NCBI GenBank assembly: GCA_030591195.1
Contig: JAUVBO010000297.1
Location: 1-5,423 of the forward strand
Reading direction: 5' to 3'
Length of the DNA: 5,423 nt
DNA from: Pseudomonadota bacterium
GTDB lineage: Bacteria > Myxococcota > Polyangia > GCA-2747355 > JACKDQ01
Shown here: positions 1 through 5,423 of the stretch, in pieces
Layout of the letters: every line of letters begins with the position of its first letter
How positions within the stretch are numbered: position 1 is the first letter of the stretch
Program-made: the position numbers and the translations under genes
Notes under the pieces: model-generated
Seen by the model: the letters and a program-made list of their open reading frames with translations, nothing else
Databases searched by the model: none
What the model was told of the DNA's origin: nothing

Positions 1-372
1 CAAGAGGTCGTTCCGGTAACGCCGATAGCCGATGTCGAGCCTCGCGCCGGCTCTCTCCAGCAAGAACGACAGGGAGTTTGACACGAAGAGGCGCTCGCCG
101 AGCCGCAGGGTGCAGATCCGCTCCAGGGTGTGGCCGGGGGCGGCGAACCGGACCTCGTCCTTCAGGGCCCTTCCACCGCTCCCCATCAAGAGGCAGGAGG
201 TGTCGAACGATCCCTCCTCGAACGGCCCGTCCCAGGAGCCCTCGACAAAGAACGCCTCCCTGCTCTCGACCCAGGGACCGTGCCACAACGTCACGGTGTC
301 CCGCCCCCGCTCGACCCGAGCCGCCCAGGAGAGCCGGGGCAGGTCTTCGATGCAGCGGTACTCGAACCTCAT
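1..372 (-). CDS. Partial protein, possibly asparagine-synthase-like, C-terminus outside window
   Basis: The first 124 codons of a minus-strand gene are open from an ATG at 372-370 to the left edge without a stop. The protein starts MRFEYRCIEDLPRLSW and contains the stretches GSWDGPFEEG, LLMGSGG and LFVSNSLSFLLE, followed by LDIGYRRYRNDLL at the edge. From memory, this pattern (a W-x-G segment, a G-S-G turn, then V-S-N-S-L-x-F-L-L) occurs at the start of asparagine-synthase-like proteins found in polysaccharide and natural-product clusters. No conserved catalytic motif lies in the visible part, so the assignment is weak. There is no N-terminal cysteine after Met, so a class II glutaminase domain starting here is unlikely. 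It begins 7 bases behind the methyltransferase stop codon, so the two are probably cotranscribed. The Shine-Dalgarno signal before the ATG is weak, which fits translational coupling. An ATG at 380-378 that overlaps the methyltransferase stop is not the start, because it meets a stop after three codons. Confidence 0.7.
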   Translation of the reverse strand, partial: MRFEYRCIEDLPRLSWAARVERGRDTVTLWHGPWVESREAFFVEGSWDGPFEEGSFDTSCLLMGSGGRALKDEVRFAAPGHTLERICTLRLGERLFVSNSLSFLLERAGARLDIGYRRYRNDLL

Positions 373-379
373 CTGTTCA

Positions 380-1111
380 TCACGCTCTGCCGGCGCTGTG
401 CTGGTTCCCGGTGTCGCAACCCCTCGGCAGCTTGACCAGGTAGACGTTGTACCGGTACTGGCGACGCCAGTAGCGGGGGGCGCCGCTGCTGCGGATTTCC
501 CGCACTACCTCCTCCCCGGCGAAGCGCTCCCACCATCCACGGGCGAAGTAGGTGTGGGCGGGAAGACCTCCTGGCGTGCCGTAGGAAGGCCACAGTTCTC
601 TCATGTTCTCGTCGTTCTTCTCTCTCTCGGTTTCGTCGCAGACATCAGCGACGATGACCGTTCCGTCCGGACGGGCGATCCTGAGCATTTCCTCGACCGT
701 CCGGACGGCATCCTCTTTCCCTCCGAGATACTGGAAGACGCTGTTGCTGACGACGACGTCGTACTGTTGATCGGGGATACGGTGGAGATCCCGCGGAAGG
801 TGGCCCCGGTAGAAGTTTGCGGCGTCAGCCGAGGTGGCCAGCTCCCTTTGGATCCTCTCGATGCACTCGAGGGAGGCGTCCATGCCCGCGATCCTGATCA
901 TCGGATGGCGCCGCCGCACCGCCCCGAGAAAAGCCAGACACCCGCACCCCGCCTCGAAGACCGATCCCCGCGGGGGAACACGATCCCCGATGACGTCCAA
1001 CACATACTCATCCCATTCCTCAACGGTCCCGATGTCCTTCCAGCCGCTCGACTGATGGGGGAAGAGCCGCTTCTTCCGGCTCAGGGTGTCGAAAACGCCT
1101 ATCCAGTCCAT
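380..1111 (-). CDS. Class I SAM-dependent methyltransferase
   Basis: This is a 243-residue Rossmann-fold methyltransferase, probably cytoplasmic, that transfers a methyl group from S-adenosylmethionine to an unidentified small molecule or sugar. Motif I is VFEAGCGCLAFLG (about residues 51-63). The acidic residue that binds the SAM ribose is probably D78 in IAGMDAS. The motif II-like strand is YDVVVSNSVFQYLG (117-130), and the post-motif strand is ARPDGTVIVADVCD (146-159). The segment HTYFARGWWERFA (about 186-198) resembles the H-x-F/Y-x-x-x-F/W-W region of methyltransferases in glycan clusters. I chose the ATG at 1111-1109 because GAGGG (1125-1121 on this strand) sits 9 bases upstream. An in-frame TTG at 1117-1115 would add two residues but leaves only 3 bases behind GAGGG. 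About 15 residues after the conserved-looking YNVYLVKL end are Gly/Asn/Ala-rich and may be a disordered tail. The downstream gene follows after 7 bases. The substrate cannot be read from the sequence. Confidence 0.9.
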   Translation of the reverse strand: MDWIGVFDTLSRKKRLFPHQSSGWKDIGTVEEWDEYVLDVIGDRVPPRGSVFEAGCGCLAFLGAVRRRHPMIRIAGMDASLECIERIQRELATSADAANFYRGHLPRDLHRIPDQQYDVVVSNSVFQYLGGKEDAVRTVEEMLRIARPDGTVIVADVCDETEREKNDENMRELWPSYGTPGGLPAHTYFARGWWERFAGEEVVREIRSSGAPRYWRRQYRYNVYLVKLPRGCDTGNQHSAGRA

Positions 1112-1239
1112 GCCCAACGTCCCTCAAACACTCATTTAACAGAATATCGCTCATTTTGCCTGTAGTTTGACAGCTGCTCAGAGGTAATTTGGCGAAGATC
1201 GCGTAGAAACAGGCGTGTTCGAGGGAAGGGGTGGCGAGG
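1112..1239 (-). promoter_or_regulatory. AT-rich gap, probable promoter region and RBS of the methyltransferase unit
   Basis: The gap between the hydrolase stop and the methyltransferase start is clearly AT-rich: 34 of 80 bases are G or C at 1121-1200, against 48 of 60 at 1261-1320 just inside the hydrolase gene. Read on the minus strand it contains AT-rich stretches such as GCAAAATGAGCGATATTCTG and GTTAAATGAG, which could supply a -10 element (TATTCT or GATATT, 4 of 6 matches each). No convincing -35 stands at the right distance. The ribosome binding site GAGGG at 1125-1121 is clear. I see no strong intrinsic terminator for the hydrolase here. Calling it a promoter region rests on composition and position, not on a defined box pair. 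Confidence 0.4.
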
Positions 1240-3606
1240 TCAGGGCGCGGGAGTGTTGGGCACCGGCGTGTAGGCCCGGCAGGGCTGGCCGCGCAGCGAA
1301 GGGCAGGCGGGCAGCGGCGTGGGCGCGGTCACGCCCTCGAGCAGCGGCAGCGCCACGCTCGAGGGGTAGGCCGCCGAGTGCGCCACCTGGTGCACCGCCG
1401 CCACGGGGAAGGTCTCGAGGCGAAAGCGCCAATCCGCGCGGCTGTCGCCGGGCGTGTCCACGGCGAGGCGGATGCGCGAGCCGCAGCGAAAGACGTGGCC
1501 GAAGGCGGCGAGCTGCACGCGCACCAGCGTCCACTCCCCGGCGGGCAGCGGGGCGACGTCGGCCTCGAGCTGCGTCGGGTCCGGCCGTAGCTCGGTGGAG
1601 CCGTCGGCGAGCTTGCGCTGGCTGGCGCGCAGCCAGCCGCTCTGCACGTACATCTCCTGCCCGTCGGGGCGGATCTCGCTGAGGTTCCCCTCGAGATCCG
1701 CGTCGTCGACGTTGGAGCGCAGGTAGAGGTCGACGCTGCCGGTGCCGAGCAGCACGAGATCGGCGGCGAGCGGCTCGGTCAGCCAGCTGGCCACCTGACC
1801 CGCGGGCGGGGCGCGCCAGTCGTAGGCGGGCAGCTTGTCGTCCACGCTGGCGCCTGGGCCGAGGATGCCGCGCTCGCCCGCCCCGGGATCGAGCGTGAAC
1901 TGCGACGCGCCGTCGTCACTGCCGTCGGGCGCGGCGGCGCGCAGGCTGCCGTCGGTGTGGAAGTAGAAGCGCAGCGCCTGGGTCTCGACCGGCGGCCAGC
2001 CGGAGAAGCTCCGCTCGAAGGTGCCGACGGGCGCGCCGGGATCCGCGCCGCCGCCGCTCTCGAAGATCACCCGCAGCGCGGGCTCGGCGCGGTAGGCCGC
2101 GTAGGCCTCATCGTAGCTGCCGTAGGAGCCGAAGCGATCGTCGGGAATGGCGAGGGTGGCGCCGAAGATCCTCGCGAAGAGCAGGCCGGCGAGCTGGCGC
2201 ACCACCGGCTTGACCGCGGGGATCTTCCGCGCCACGTGGAAATCGAGAAAGGCGCTCCACTCGCCGACGATCTGCGGAGCGAAGGCATCGACGTGCACGC
2301 CGTTGTAGACGGTGGCCCGCAGCAGTGGCGACGCGGTGAAGCGATCGAGCAGCGCCGAGAAGAAGGGGCCGGTCTGCTCGTCCTGGTAGGCCCCGGCGAT
2401 GAACACCGGGACGTCGATCCGATCGACGAACAGCGTCGGGTTGAGCGGGTCGGTGACCTCGGGATCGTAGTATGGGGTGTTCCTGGCCTGCTCGACGTTG
2501 TCGACCTTCTGGCCGTGCAAGAGCTGGTTCTCGGCGCACACCGTGTCGCCGGCATCGACCTGGGCCTGCTCCCAGCCCTGGCCGTAGGGCTCGGCCTTGT
2601 CGAGCACGTTGATCACCCAGCTCAGCGCGAAGCCGTCGTTGAGCATGCCGCCAGGCAGCAGGGTGGTGGCGGTGTTGCCGATGACCGACAGCGGGGTGAT
2701 CGCCGCCAGGCTGGGCGGTCGCACCGAGGCGACGAAGAGCTGCGTGATGCCCGGATAGGAGAGCCCAACCATGCCGACGCGGTGACCGAGGACCCACGGC
2801 TGCGCGGCCACCGTCTCGATCACGTCGTAGCCGTCGAGCAGCTGCAGCGGCTCGAAGAAGTCGCAGGCGCCGCCCGAGCAGCCGGTGCCGCGGATGTTGA
2901 CGCTCGCCGTCGCGTAGCCGAGGAGGGCGGCGATCAGCGCCCCGGGGTCGTTGGGCGCGTCACAGAGGGCCGGTAGCTCCTTGCACAGCGCGCCGAAGTC
3001 GCCCACCGGCTCGCCGGGCCGCGAGGGGGCGTAGCCCGAGTAGCTGACGACCGTCGGGTACGGCCCGTCCTCGGCAGGTCCGGGGAGCGTGACGTAGACC
3101 GACAGCGTGGTGCCGTCGCGCGTGCTGAGGTAGCCGAAGCCCGGGTTTAGCTGCTGGCGCTGGTAGAACGACTGCGATGGGAGGCTGTCGGGGATCGACA
3201 GCACCCTGAGCGGCCCGACCTCGGCGGCCGGCTCGCTCGCGGCGCGGACGACGTAGCCCTCGCCGGGGGACACCTTGCGGAACATCAGGCTGCCCAGGTC
3301 GCCGACGGTCCCGCGCTGCAGCTCGACGCCCGAGCGGTCCTCGAGGATCAGCGTCGTCCCCGGCGAGGCGTGGGTGACGTGCAGCTGCTCCACGCTCTCG
3401 CGCACCTGAAAGGGGGGCGCGGGCGCGGCGTCGCCACCGGCGTCGCCACCATCGCGGCTGCCGCCATCGCGGCTGCCGCCCAGGTCCGCCAGGGTTGTCG
3501 GCGGGCCGCTGCAAGCCACGAGCGCGGCGAGGATCGGGGCCGCGCCACAGCGCAGCCAGCGACCCGCGCTCACAGGAAGGACCGATGCAGAGCCGTGTAT
3601 TTCCAT
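1240..3606 (-). CDS. Lipoprotein hydrolase of the CocE/NonD family (X-Pro dipeptidyl-peptidase S15-like)
   Basis: A 788-residue exported serine hydrolase. Such enzymes cleave amide or ester bonds (X-Pro peptides, cocaine-type esters, acyl side chains); the substrate here is unknown. An N-terminal signal ends in a lipobox, LVAC, with C32 as the likely lipidated residue, so the enzyme should be membrane-anchored outside the cytoplasm. Residues 43-64 form a Gly/Asp/Ala-rich spacer. Residues about 66-137 look like a small beta domain. The alpha/beta-hydrolase core starts near TRDGTTLSVYVTLPGP (162-177), with NIRGTGCSGG at 237-246 and the nucleophile S283 in GLSYPG. The likely acid is D409 in GAYQDEQTG and the likely histidine H438 in NGVHVD. 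The region about 600-750 matches the jelly-roll C-terminal domain of the family (GSVDLYLRSNVDDADL at 624-639). The ATG at 3606 has AAAGGG 9 bases upstream. An in-frame GTG at codon 12 would give a shorter, more typical signal peptide but lacks a clear RBS. At 788 residues it is longer than a typical bacterial CocE because of the added N-terminal domain and spacer. Confidence 0.93.
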   Translation of the reverse strand: MEIHGSASVLPVSAGRWLRCGAAPILAALVACSGPPTTLADLGGSRDGGSRDGGDAGGDAAPAPPFQVRESVEQLHVTHASPGTTLILEDRSGVELQRGTVGDLGSLMFRKVSPGEGYVVRAASEPAAEVGPLRVLSIPDSLPSQSFYQRQQLNPGFGYLSTRDGTTLSVYVTLPGPAEDGPYPTVVSYSGYAPSRPGEPVGDFGALCKELPALCDAPNDPGALIAALLGYATASVNIRGTGCSGGACDFFEPLQLLDGYDVIETVAAQPWVLGHRVGMVGLSYPGITQLFVASVRPPSLAAITPLSVIGNTATTLLPGGMLNDGFALSWVINVLDKAEPYGQGWEQAQVDAGDTVCAENQLLHGQKVDNVEQARNTPYYDPEVTDPLNPTLFVDRIDVPVFIAGAYQDEQTGPFFSALLDRFTASPLLRATVYNGVHVDAFAPQIVGEWSAFLDFHVARKIPAVKPVVRQLAGLLFARIFGATLAIPDDRFGSYGSYDEAYAAYRAEPALRVIFESGGGADPGAPVGTFERSFSGWPPVETQALRFYFHTDGSLRAAAPDGSDDGASQFTLDPGAGERGILGPGASVDDKLPAYDWRAPPAGQVASWLTEPLAADLVLLGTGSVDLYLRSNVDDADLEGNLSEIRPDGQEMYVQSGWLRASQRKLADGSTELRPDPTQLEADVAPLPAGEWTLVRVQLAAFGHVFRCGSRIRLAVDTPGDSRADWRFRLETFPVAAVHQVAHSAAYPSSVALPLLEGVTAPTPLPACPSLRGQPCRAYTPVPNTPAP
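3428..3480 (-). repeat. Two adjacent short tandem duplications in the lipoprotein spacer
   Basis: Plus-strand bases 3428-3439 and 3440-3451 repeat a 12-base unit (gcgtcgccaccg, with one mismatch at the last base). Directly next to it a 15-base unit (atcgcggctgccgcc) is repeated exactly at 3451-3465 and 3466-3480. In the hydrolase reading frame they encode the repeated GGSRD and GDAG segments of the flexible spacer behind the lipobox cysteine. Both unit lengths are multiples of three, so gain or loss of copies keeps the frame. Slipped-strand duplication is the likely origin. Confidence 0.85.
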
Positions 3607-3615
3607 CGTCGGGCA

Positions 3616-3621
3616 CCCTTT
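3616..3621 (-). promoter_or_regulatory. Ribosome binding site of the lipoprotein hydrolase
   Basis: On the minus strand AAAGGG (followed by TG) lies 9 bases before the ATG at 3606. It resembles the core complement of the 16S rRNA tail (AAAGGAGGTG with two bases missing). It supports the ATG at 3606 over the in-frame GTG at codon 12. Confidence 0.6.
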
Positions 3622-3674
3622 GCCGCAGCGGAGCGGCGAATCGGGTCGGCGACCGCCAGCGCGCCGGGGCAGCG

Positions 3675-3704
3675 ATTTTGTCGCGCCGGTGCGGCGGGTG
3701 TCAA
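3675..3704 (-). promoter_or_regulatory. Sigma70-like promoter of the lipoprotein hydrolase
   Basis: Read on the minus strand, a perfect -35 hexamer TTGACA (3704-3699) is followed after 18 bases by CAAAAT (3680-3675), which matches the -10 consensus at four of six positions. Transcription would begin near 3668, giving a leader of about 60 bases before the ATG at 3606. The AAAA run is the only AT-rich patch in this otherwise very GC-rich stretch, which supports a functional -10. No operator was recognised. Confidence 0.5.
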
Positions 3705-3760
3705 CGCGTGGCGCCGGATCCCGATGGGTCCGGAAGCAGCGGAGCTCGTCTACACTGTCA

Positions 3761-3766
3761 TATAAT
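3761..3766 (+). promoter_or_regulatory. Perfect TATAAT -10 element before the acetyltransferase gene
   Basis: TATAAT occurs exactly once at this point, 19 bases before the ATG at 3786. The sequence at the expected -35 position (about 3737-3744) is GC-rich and does not resemble TTGACA, and there is no immediate TG extension. If it is used, transcription begins near 3773 with a very short leader of about 12 bases. The TATAAT overlaps an in-frame ATG at 3765-3767, so that ATG could not be translated from this promoter. Confidence 0.45.
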
Positions 3767-3785
3767 GGGGCGCCCCGAGAGCTTG

Positions 3786-4313
3786 ATGAGTGAGATGCCG
3801 CTGCCGATCGAAACGAAGACGCTGTCTCTGCGCCACTTCACTCTGGAGGACGCGCCCAAGGTGTTTTCGATGAGCCAGGAGGGCGGCATGCGCGAGTGGA
3901 TCCCCGACCAAGTTTACCAGGACGAAGACGCAGCGTCGCGCGTGTTGAGCTACCTCATCGAGCAGTACCAGAACCCGGCCGCGCCGGTGAAGGCGCCGCT
4001 GGTCCTTGGGGTCTGCCTGCGCGACGACGGCGAGCTGGTCGGACACGTGGGGCTCAGCCCTTGCCCGGACGGCGTCGAGATCGGCTACGCGATCGAGGAC
4101 GCGCACCAGGGCCGAGGACTCGCCACCGAGGCGGTCGGTGCCGTGGTCGAGTGGGGAACCCTCACGTTCGGTCTCCCGTGCGTCCTCGGGATCGTGGCCC
4201 GCGACAACGCCGCGTCGTGCAAGGTGCTGGAGAACGCCGAGTTCGAGTTGCTGGACGAGGCGACAAGACCGCTGCACGGCGCGACGCGGCGCGTGCGGAC
4301 GTATCGGAGATGA
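3786..4313 (+). CDS. GNAT family N-acetyltransferase, RimJ/RimL-like
   Basis: A 175-residue cytoplasmic acetyltransferase of the GCN5-related superfamily, which transfers acetyl from acetyl-CoA to an amino group. The layout is that of the RimJ/RimL (Acetyltransf_3) branch: an early strand TKTLSLRHFTLEDAPKVF (about 10-27), a central LVLGVCLRDDGELVGHVGL (72-90), VEIGYAIEDAHQGRGLATEA (97-116) with the CoA pyrophosphate loop Q108-G-R-G-L-A, and ARDNAASCKVLENAEFELL (138-156), the usual late helix (N-x-A-S-x-x-V-L-E). Length is normal for the family. Family members acetylate ribosomal protein N-termini, antibiotics or metabolites; the target here is unknown. Start choice is uncertain: ATG 3765 lies inside the TATAAT box, ATG 3786 has a weak GAGAG 4 bases upstream, and ATG 3795 would remove only three residues. 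I prefer 3786. It is divergent from the lipoprotein hydrolase and shares a control region with it. Confidence 0.9.
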   Translation: MSEMPLPIETKTLSLRHFTLEDAPKVFSMSQEGGMREWIPDQVYQDEDAASRVLSYLIEQYQNPAAPVKAPLVLGVCLRDDGELVGHVGLSPCPDGVEIGYAIEDAHQGRGLATEAVGAVVEWGTLTFGLPCVLGIVARDNAASCKVLENAEFELLDEATRPLHGATRRVRTYRR

Positions 4314-4372
4314 TCTCGGACGTCGACGAAAACGCCGGCTTGGTGCTGCTGATGGCGCTGCCCGAGCGCTCC

Positions 4373-4391
4373 CACCCGCCCGGGCGGGGTG
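4373..4391 (+). terminator. GC-rich hairpin downstream of the acetyltransferase, possible weak terminator
   Basis: CACCCGCCC (4373-4381) is followed directly by GGGCGGGGTG (4382-4391). The two arms pair almost fully, with one bulged G and a small loop opened at the centre. It lies about 60 bases behind the acetyltransferase stop and before the next gene. No T-run follows, so it does not fit a standard intrinsic terminator. It may only slow polymerase or protect the mRNA end. Confidence 0.3.
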
Positions 4392-4445
4392 AGCTTGCCG
4401 TCGGCTCGTGATAGGTTCCCTGCCGGCGCGGTTCCACACCACCAC

Positions 4446-4451
4446 GGAAAG
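4446..4451 (+). promoter_or_regulatory. Ribosome binding site of the DUF1846 gene
   Basis: GGAAAG lies 6 bases before the ATG at 4458. It is purine-rich in a pyrimidine-balanced, GC-rich surrounding, and fixes the start of the following gene, whose first residues [12 protein letters not shown] agree with the usual family N-terminus. Confidence 0.6.
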
Positions 4452-4457
4452 ACGTTG

Positions 4458-5423
4458 ATGACGAAAAAGATAGCCTTCGACAACGAGAAGTACCTCGCCG
4501 AGCAGACCGAGGCGATCCACGAACGCATCGGGCGCGTCGGCGGCAAGCTCTACCTGGAGTTTGGCGGCAAGCTGCTCTTCGACTACCACGCGTCGCGGGT
4601 ACTCCCCGGATTCGATCCGAACGTCAAGATGCGCCTGCTGCACAAGTTCCGGGACAAGGCAGACATCATCCTCTGCATCTTCGCTGGCGACATCGAGCGG
4701 CGGAAGGTGCGCGCCGACTTCGGCATCACCTACGACTCGGACACCTTCAAGCTGATCGACGACCTGCGAGAGTGGGGGCTCAACGTCCAGGCCGTGGTGA
4801 TCACGCGCTTCACCGGCCAGCCCGCCGCCGTGACGTTCATGAACAAGCTCGAACGTCGCGGTGTTCGCGTCTACACCCACCGCCCGATCGAAGGCTACGC
4901 GGTGGACGTCGATCGGACCGTCAGCGACGACGGCTACGGGGCGAACCCCTACATCGAGACGAGCCAGCCGCTGGTGGTGGTCAACGCGCCGGGGCCCAAC
5001 AGCGGCAAGATGGCCACCTGCCTCAACATGCTCTACCACGACTACAAGCGCGGTATCGAGGCGGGGTACGCAAAGTTCGAGACCTTCCCGATCTGGAATC
5101 TCCCTTTGCGCCACCCGGTGAACGTGGCCTATGAGGCGGCCACCGCGGACCTCCGCGACGTGAACATGATCGATCCGTTCCACCTCGAGACCCACGGGGA
5201 GACGGCGATCAACTACAACCGCGACATCGAGGCCTTTCCGCTGCTGAAGCGGATCCTGGAGAAGATCACCGGTGGCGAGTCGTTCTATCAGTCCCCGACG
5301 GACATGGGGGTCAACCGCGCCGGGTTCGCGATCGTCGACGAGGAGGTCGCCGCGGCGGCGGCCAAGCAGGAGCTGATCCGGCGCTACTTCCGTTACTCCT
5401 CCGAATACGCGCTGGGCCTGACC
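4458..5423 (+). CDS. DUF1846 (UPF0371) family protein, partial at right edge
   Basis: The first 322 codons of a gene that runs off the window without a stop. Family members are about 500 residues long, so roughly the last third is missing. The match to DUF1846 is recognisable throughout: [20 protein letters not shown] (32-51), [19 protein letters not shown] (56-74), [18 protein letters not shown] (87-104), [12 protein letters not shown] (113-124), [19 protein letters not shown] (149-167), [13 protein letters not shown] (176-188), [17 protein letters not shown] (206-222) and [20 protein letters not shown] (225-244). The protein looks soluble and cytoplasmic; no signal peptide or membrane segment is visible. 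The biochemical function of the family is unknown to me. The PGPNSGKM loop after a hydrophobic strand resembles a degenerate nucleotide-binding P-loop, which is inference only. The start at 4458 is supported by GGAAAG 6 bases upstream. It lies 144 bases behind the acetyltransferase gene, so cotranscription is possible but not shown. Confidence 0.93.
   Translation, partial: MTKKIAFDNEKYLAEQTEAIHERIGRVGGKLYLEFGGKLLFDYHASRVLPGFDPNVKMRLLHKFRDKADIILCIFAGDIERRKVRADFGITYDSDTFKLIDDLREWGLNVQAVVITRFTGQPAAVTFMNKLERRGVRVYTHRPIEGYAVDVDRTVSDDGYGANPYIETSQPLVVVNAPGPNSGKMATCLNMLYHDYKRGIEAGYAKFETFPIWNLPLRHPVNVAYEAATADLRDVNMIDPFHLETHGETAINYNRDIEAFPLLKRILEKITGGESFYQSPTDMGVNRAGFAIVDEEVAAAAAKQELIRRYFRYSSEYALGLT

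Noticed and set aside
32..1165. 377-codon open frame on the plus strand across the left two genes
   Set aside because: It is antisense to the methyltransferase, whose SAM motifs are clear, and to the edge gene. Its translation is low-complexity (Pro, Arg, Ser) with no recognisable fold and no ribosome binding site that I could defend.
1167..1172. TTGACA on the plus strand in the AT-rich gap
   Set aside because: No -10 like sequence stands 16-18 bases downstream (the region there is tggcga), and no plus-strand gene follows before 3786.
1206..1220. Small inverted repeat (GAA-A-CA / TGTTC) downstream of the hydrolase stop as a terminator
   Set aside because: The stem is only about five pairs with a bulge, and no T-run follows on the minus strand.
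1957..2976. 339-codon open frame on the plus strand inside the hydrolase gene
   Set aside because: It lies wholly antisense to the hydrolase core, is extremely rich in Gly, Arg, Glu and Val, and shows no domain. The hydrolase frame carries the family motifs throughout this stretch.
4395..4417. Possible promoter for the DUF1846 gene (TTGCCG and TGaTAGGTT)
   Set aside because: The spacing between the two elements is only 11 bases, and no better -35 partner is present upstream of TAGGTT, so a promoter cannot be supported from sequence alone.
3750..5195. 481-codon open frame on the minus strand opposite the acetyltransferase and DUF1846 genes
   Set aside because: It spans two unrelated, clearly recognisable plus-strand proteins and their gap. 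Its translation is rich in Arg, Val, Asp and His with no recognisable motif, as expected for an antisense frame in high-GC coding DNA.

Overview
The window is chromosome-like bacterial DNA with five protein genes, two of them cut by the window edges. No RNA gene, insertion sequence, CRISPR array or origin was seen. Base composition is high-GC over most of the length. A lipoprotein with a Gly/Asp-rich spacer directly behind its lipobox cysteine suggests a Gram-negative, high-GC organism such as a member of Myxococcota (deltaproteobacterial type). This is an inference from style, not from a marker gene.

Left part (1-1111, minus strand): two tightly spaced genes read leftward. They are a class I SAM-dependent methyltransferase (380-1111) and, 7 bases behind it, the N-terminal part of a second protein (1-372). 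The second protein weakly resembles a group of asparagine-synthase-like proteins often found in surface-polysaccharide or small-molecule clusters. The pair looks like one transcription unit of tailoring enzymes. A noticeably AT-rich gap (1112-1239; 34 of 80 bases G+C at 1121-1200) separates it from the next gene and probably holds its promoter.

Middle part (1240-3606, minus strand): one long gene for an exported lipoprotein hydrolase of the CocE/NonD, X-Pro dipeptidyl-peptidase (peptidase S15-like) superfamily. It has an N-terminal beta-rich domain, an alpha/beta-hydrolase core with a readable Ser-Asp-His triad, and a C-terminal jelly-roll domain.

Divergent control region (3607-3785): on the minus strand there is a good sigma70-like promoter plus a ribosome binding site for the hydrolase. 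On the plus strand a perfect TATAAT lies just before the acetyltransferase gene.

Right part (3786-5423, plus strand): a RimJ/RimL-like GNAT acetyltransferase (3786-4313), then a 144-base gap with a GC-rich hairpin. After it comes the first 322 codons of a DUF1846 (UPF0371) protein (4458 to the window end), a conserved bacterial family of unknown function. This gene is open at the right edge.

The genes do not form an obvious single pathway. The window reads as three independent units: a tailoring-enzyme pair, a secreted hydrolase, and two cytoplasmic proteins. Nothing seen here amounts to a clearly new system. The most open points are the edge gene at the left, the function of DUF1846, and the arrangement of the divergent promoters.
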